From the NCBI GenBank assembly GCA_946183095.1, contig CAMHBE010000181.1, positions 1 to 5,056 of the forward strand: a stretch of 5,056 bases of DNA, given 5' to 3'. Source of the stretch: an uncultured Clostridia bacterium (GTDB lineage: Bacteria; Bacillota; Clostridia; Oscillospirales; Ruminococcaceae). How positions within the stretch are numbered: the stretch's first letter is position 1; every line of letters begins with the position of its first letter. The position numbers and the translations under genes were made by a program. Shown piece by piece: positions 4,976 through 5,056 of the stretch. Under the pieces are notes generated by a model, which saw only the letters and a list, made by a program, of their open reading frames with translations, made no database searches and was not told where the DNA came from.

Positions 4976-5000
4976 TACACGACAGGAAAAGGAGCAGAAT

Positions 5001-5056
5001 ATGGGCTATTCAGAAGCATTGAAGAATGTCGGCACATCCTACGAAAAAAACGCGCT
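5001..5056 (+). CDS. Start of an unidentified gene, cut by window end
   Basis: ATG at 5001 follows AAAAGGAG (4987-4994) at six bases and a strong promoter with a long leader, so this is a real gene start. Only about 18 residues are visible, beginning MGYSEALKNVG, with no membrane segment or domain in them. The ALKN[L/V]G stretch near the start is similar to one near the N-terminus of the divergent diguanylate cyclase (residues 13-18), which hints at a related sensor protein, but the match is short. The function cannot be assigned. Confidence 0.7.
   Translation, partial: MGYSEALKNVGTSYEKNA

Noticed and set aside
4880..5000. Cyclic di-GMP riboswitch in the leader next to the diguanylate cyclase
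   Set aside because: The GEMM-type conserved blocks (CACGCAAAGGGCAAACC-like and the tetraloop receptor) are absent from this leader and from the diguanylate cyclase leader.

Overview
The window looks like chromosomal DNA from a low-to-mid GC Gram-positive anaerobe of the Clostridia, most likely Ruminococcus or a related Oscillospiraceae genus. The grounds are near-consensus TTGACA/TATAAT promoters with 17-bp spacers, strong AGGAG-type ribosome binding sites, one probable TTG start, and the style of the proteins. The genus is an inference from style, not a match to a known genome.

Layout. Positions 1-360 hold a possible tRNA 3'-end remnant, a strong palindrome (83-126), and a complete minus-strand tRNA-Gly(CCC) unit with consensus promoter, tRNA with encoded CCA, and intrinsic terminator. 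Positions 361-637 are non-coding but highly structured: a long imperfect inverted repeat (399-473), then a GC-rich segment (481-571) that can fold as a closing stem with two arms. Positions 638-1516 (minus) encode a DUF5131 (phage Gp37/Gp68-type) protein with an N-terminal CX6CX2C motif and a cysteine-rich C-terminus. Divergent from it, across back-to-back promoters with -35 boxes 11 bp apart, is a two-gene class I Fic toxin-antitoxin operon: a 58-aa VbhA-like antitoxin (1656-1832) and a 227-aa Fic AMP-transferase (1842-2525), closed by a terminator at 2526-2562. Positions 2574-4466 (minus) encode a membrane diguanylate cyclase with an extracellular dCache sensor whose residues resemble the amino-acid-binding signature, an unassigned cytoplasmic PAS-like region, and an intact GGDEF domain with I-site. 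Positions 4620-5000 are intergenic and carry a strong plus-strand promoter and a structured leader for a gene that starts at 5001 and runs off the window.

How the parts relate. The antitoxin and toxin form one functional unit: the antitoxin's inhibitory Glu should block the Fic active site. The DUF5131 gene shares their control region but has no proven functional link. The diguanylate cyclase is a separate, monocistronic signalling gene that should couple an external ligand, possibly an amino acid, to c-di-GMP synthesis. The two most open items are the structured intergenic region 399-571 and the divergent DUF5131/Fic pairing. I do not see a clear new multi-gene system in this window.
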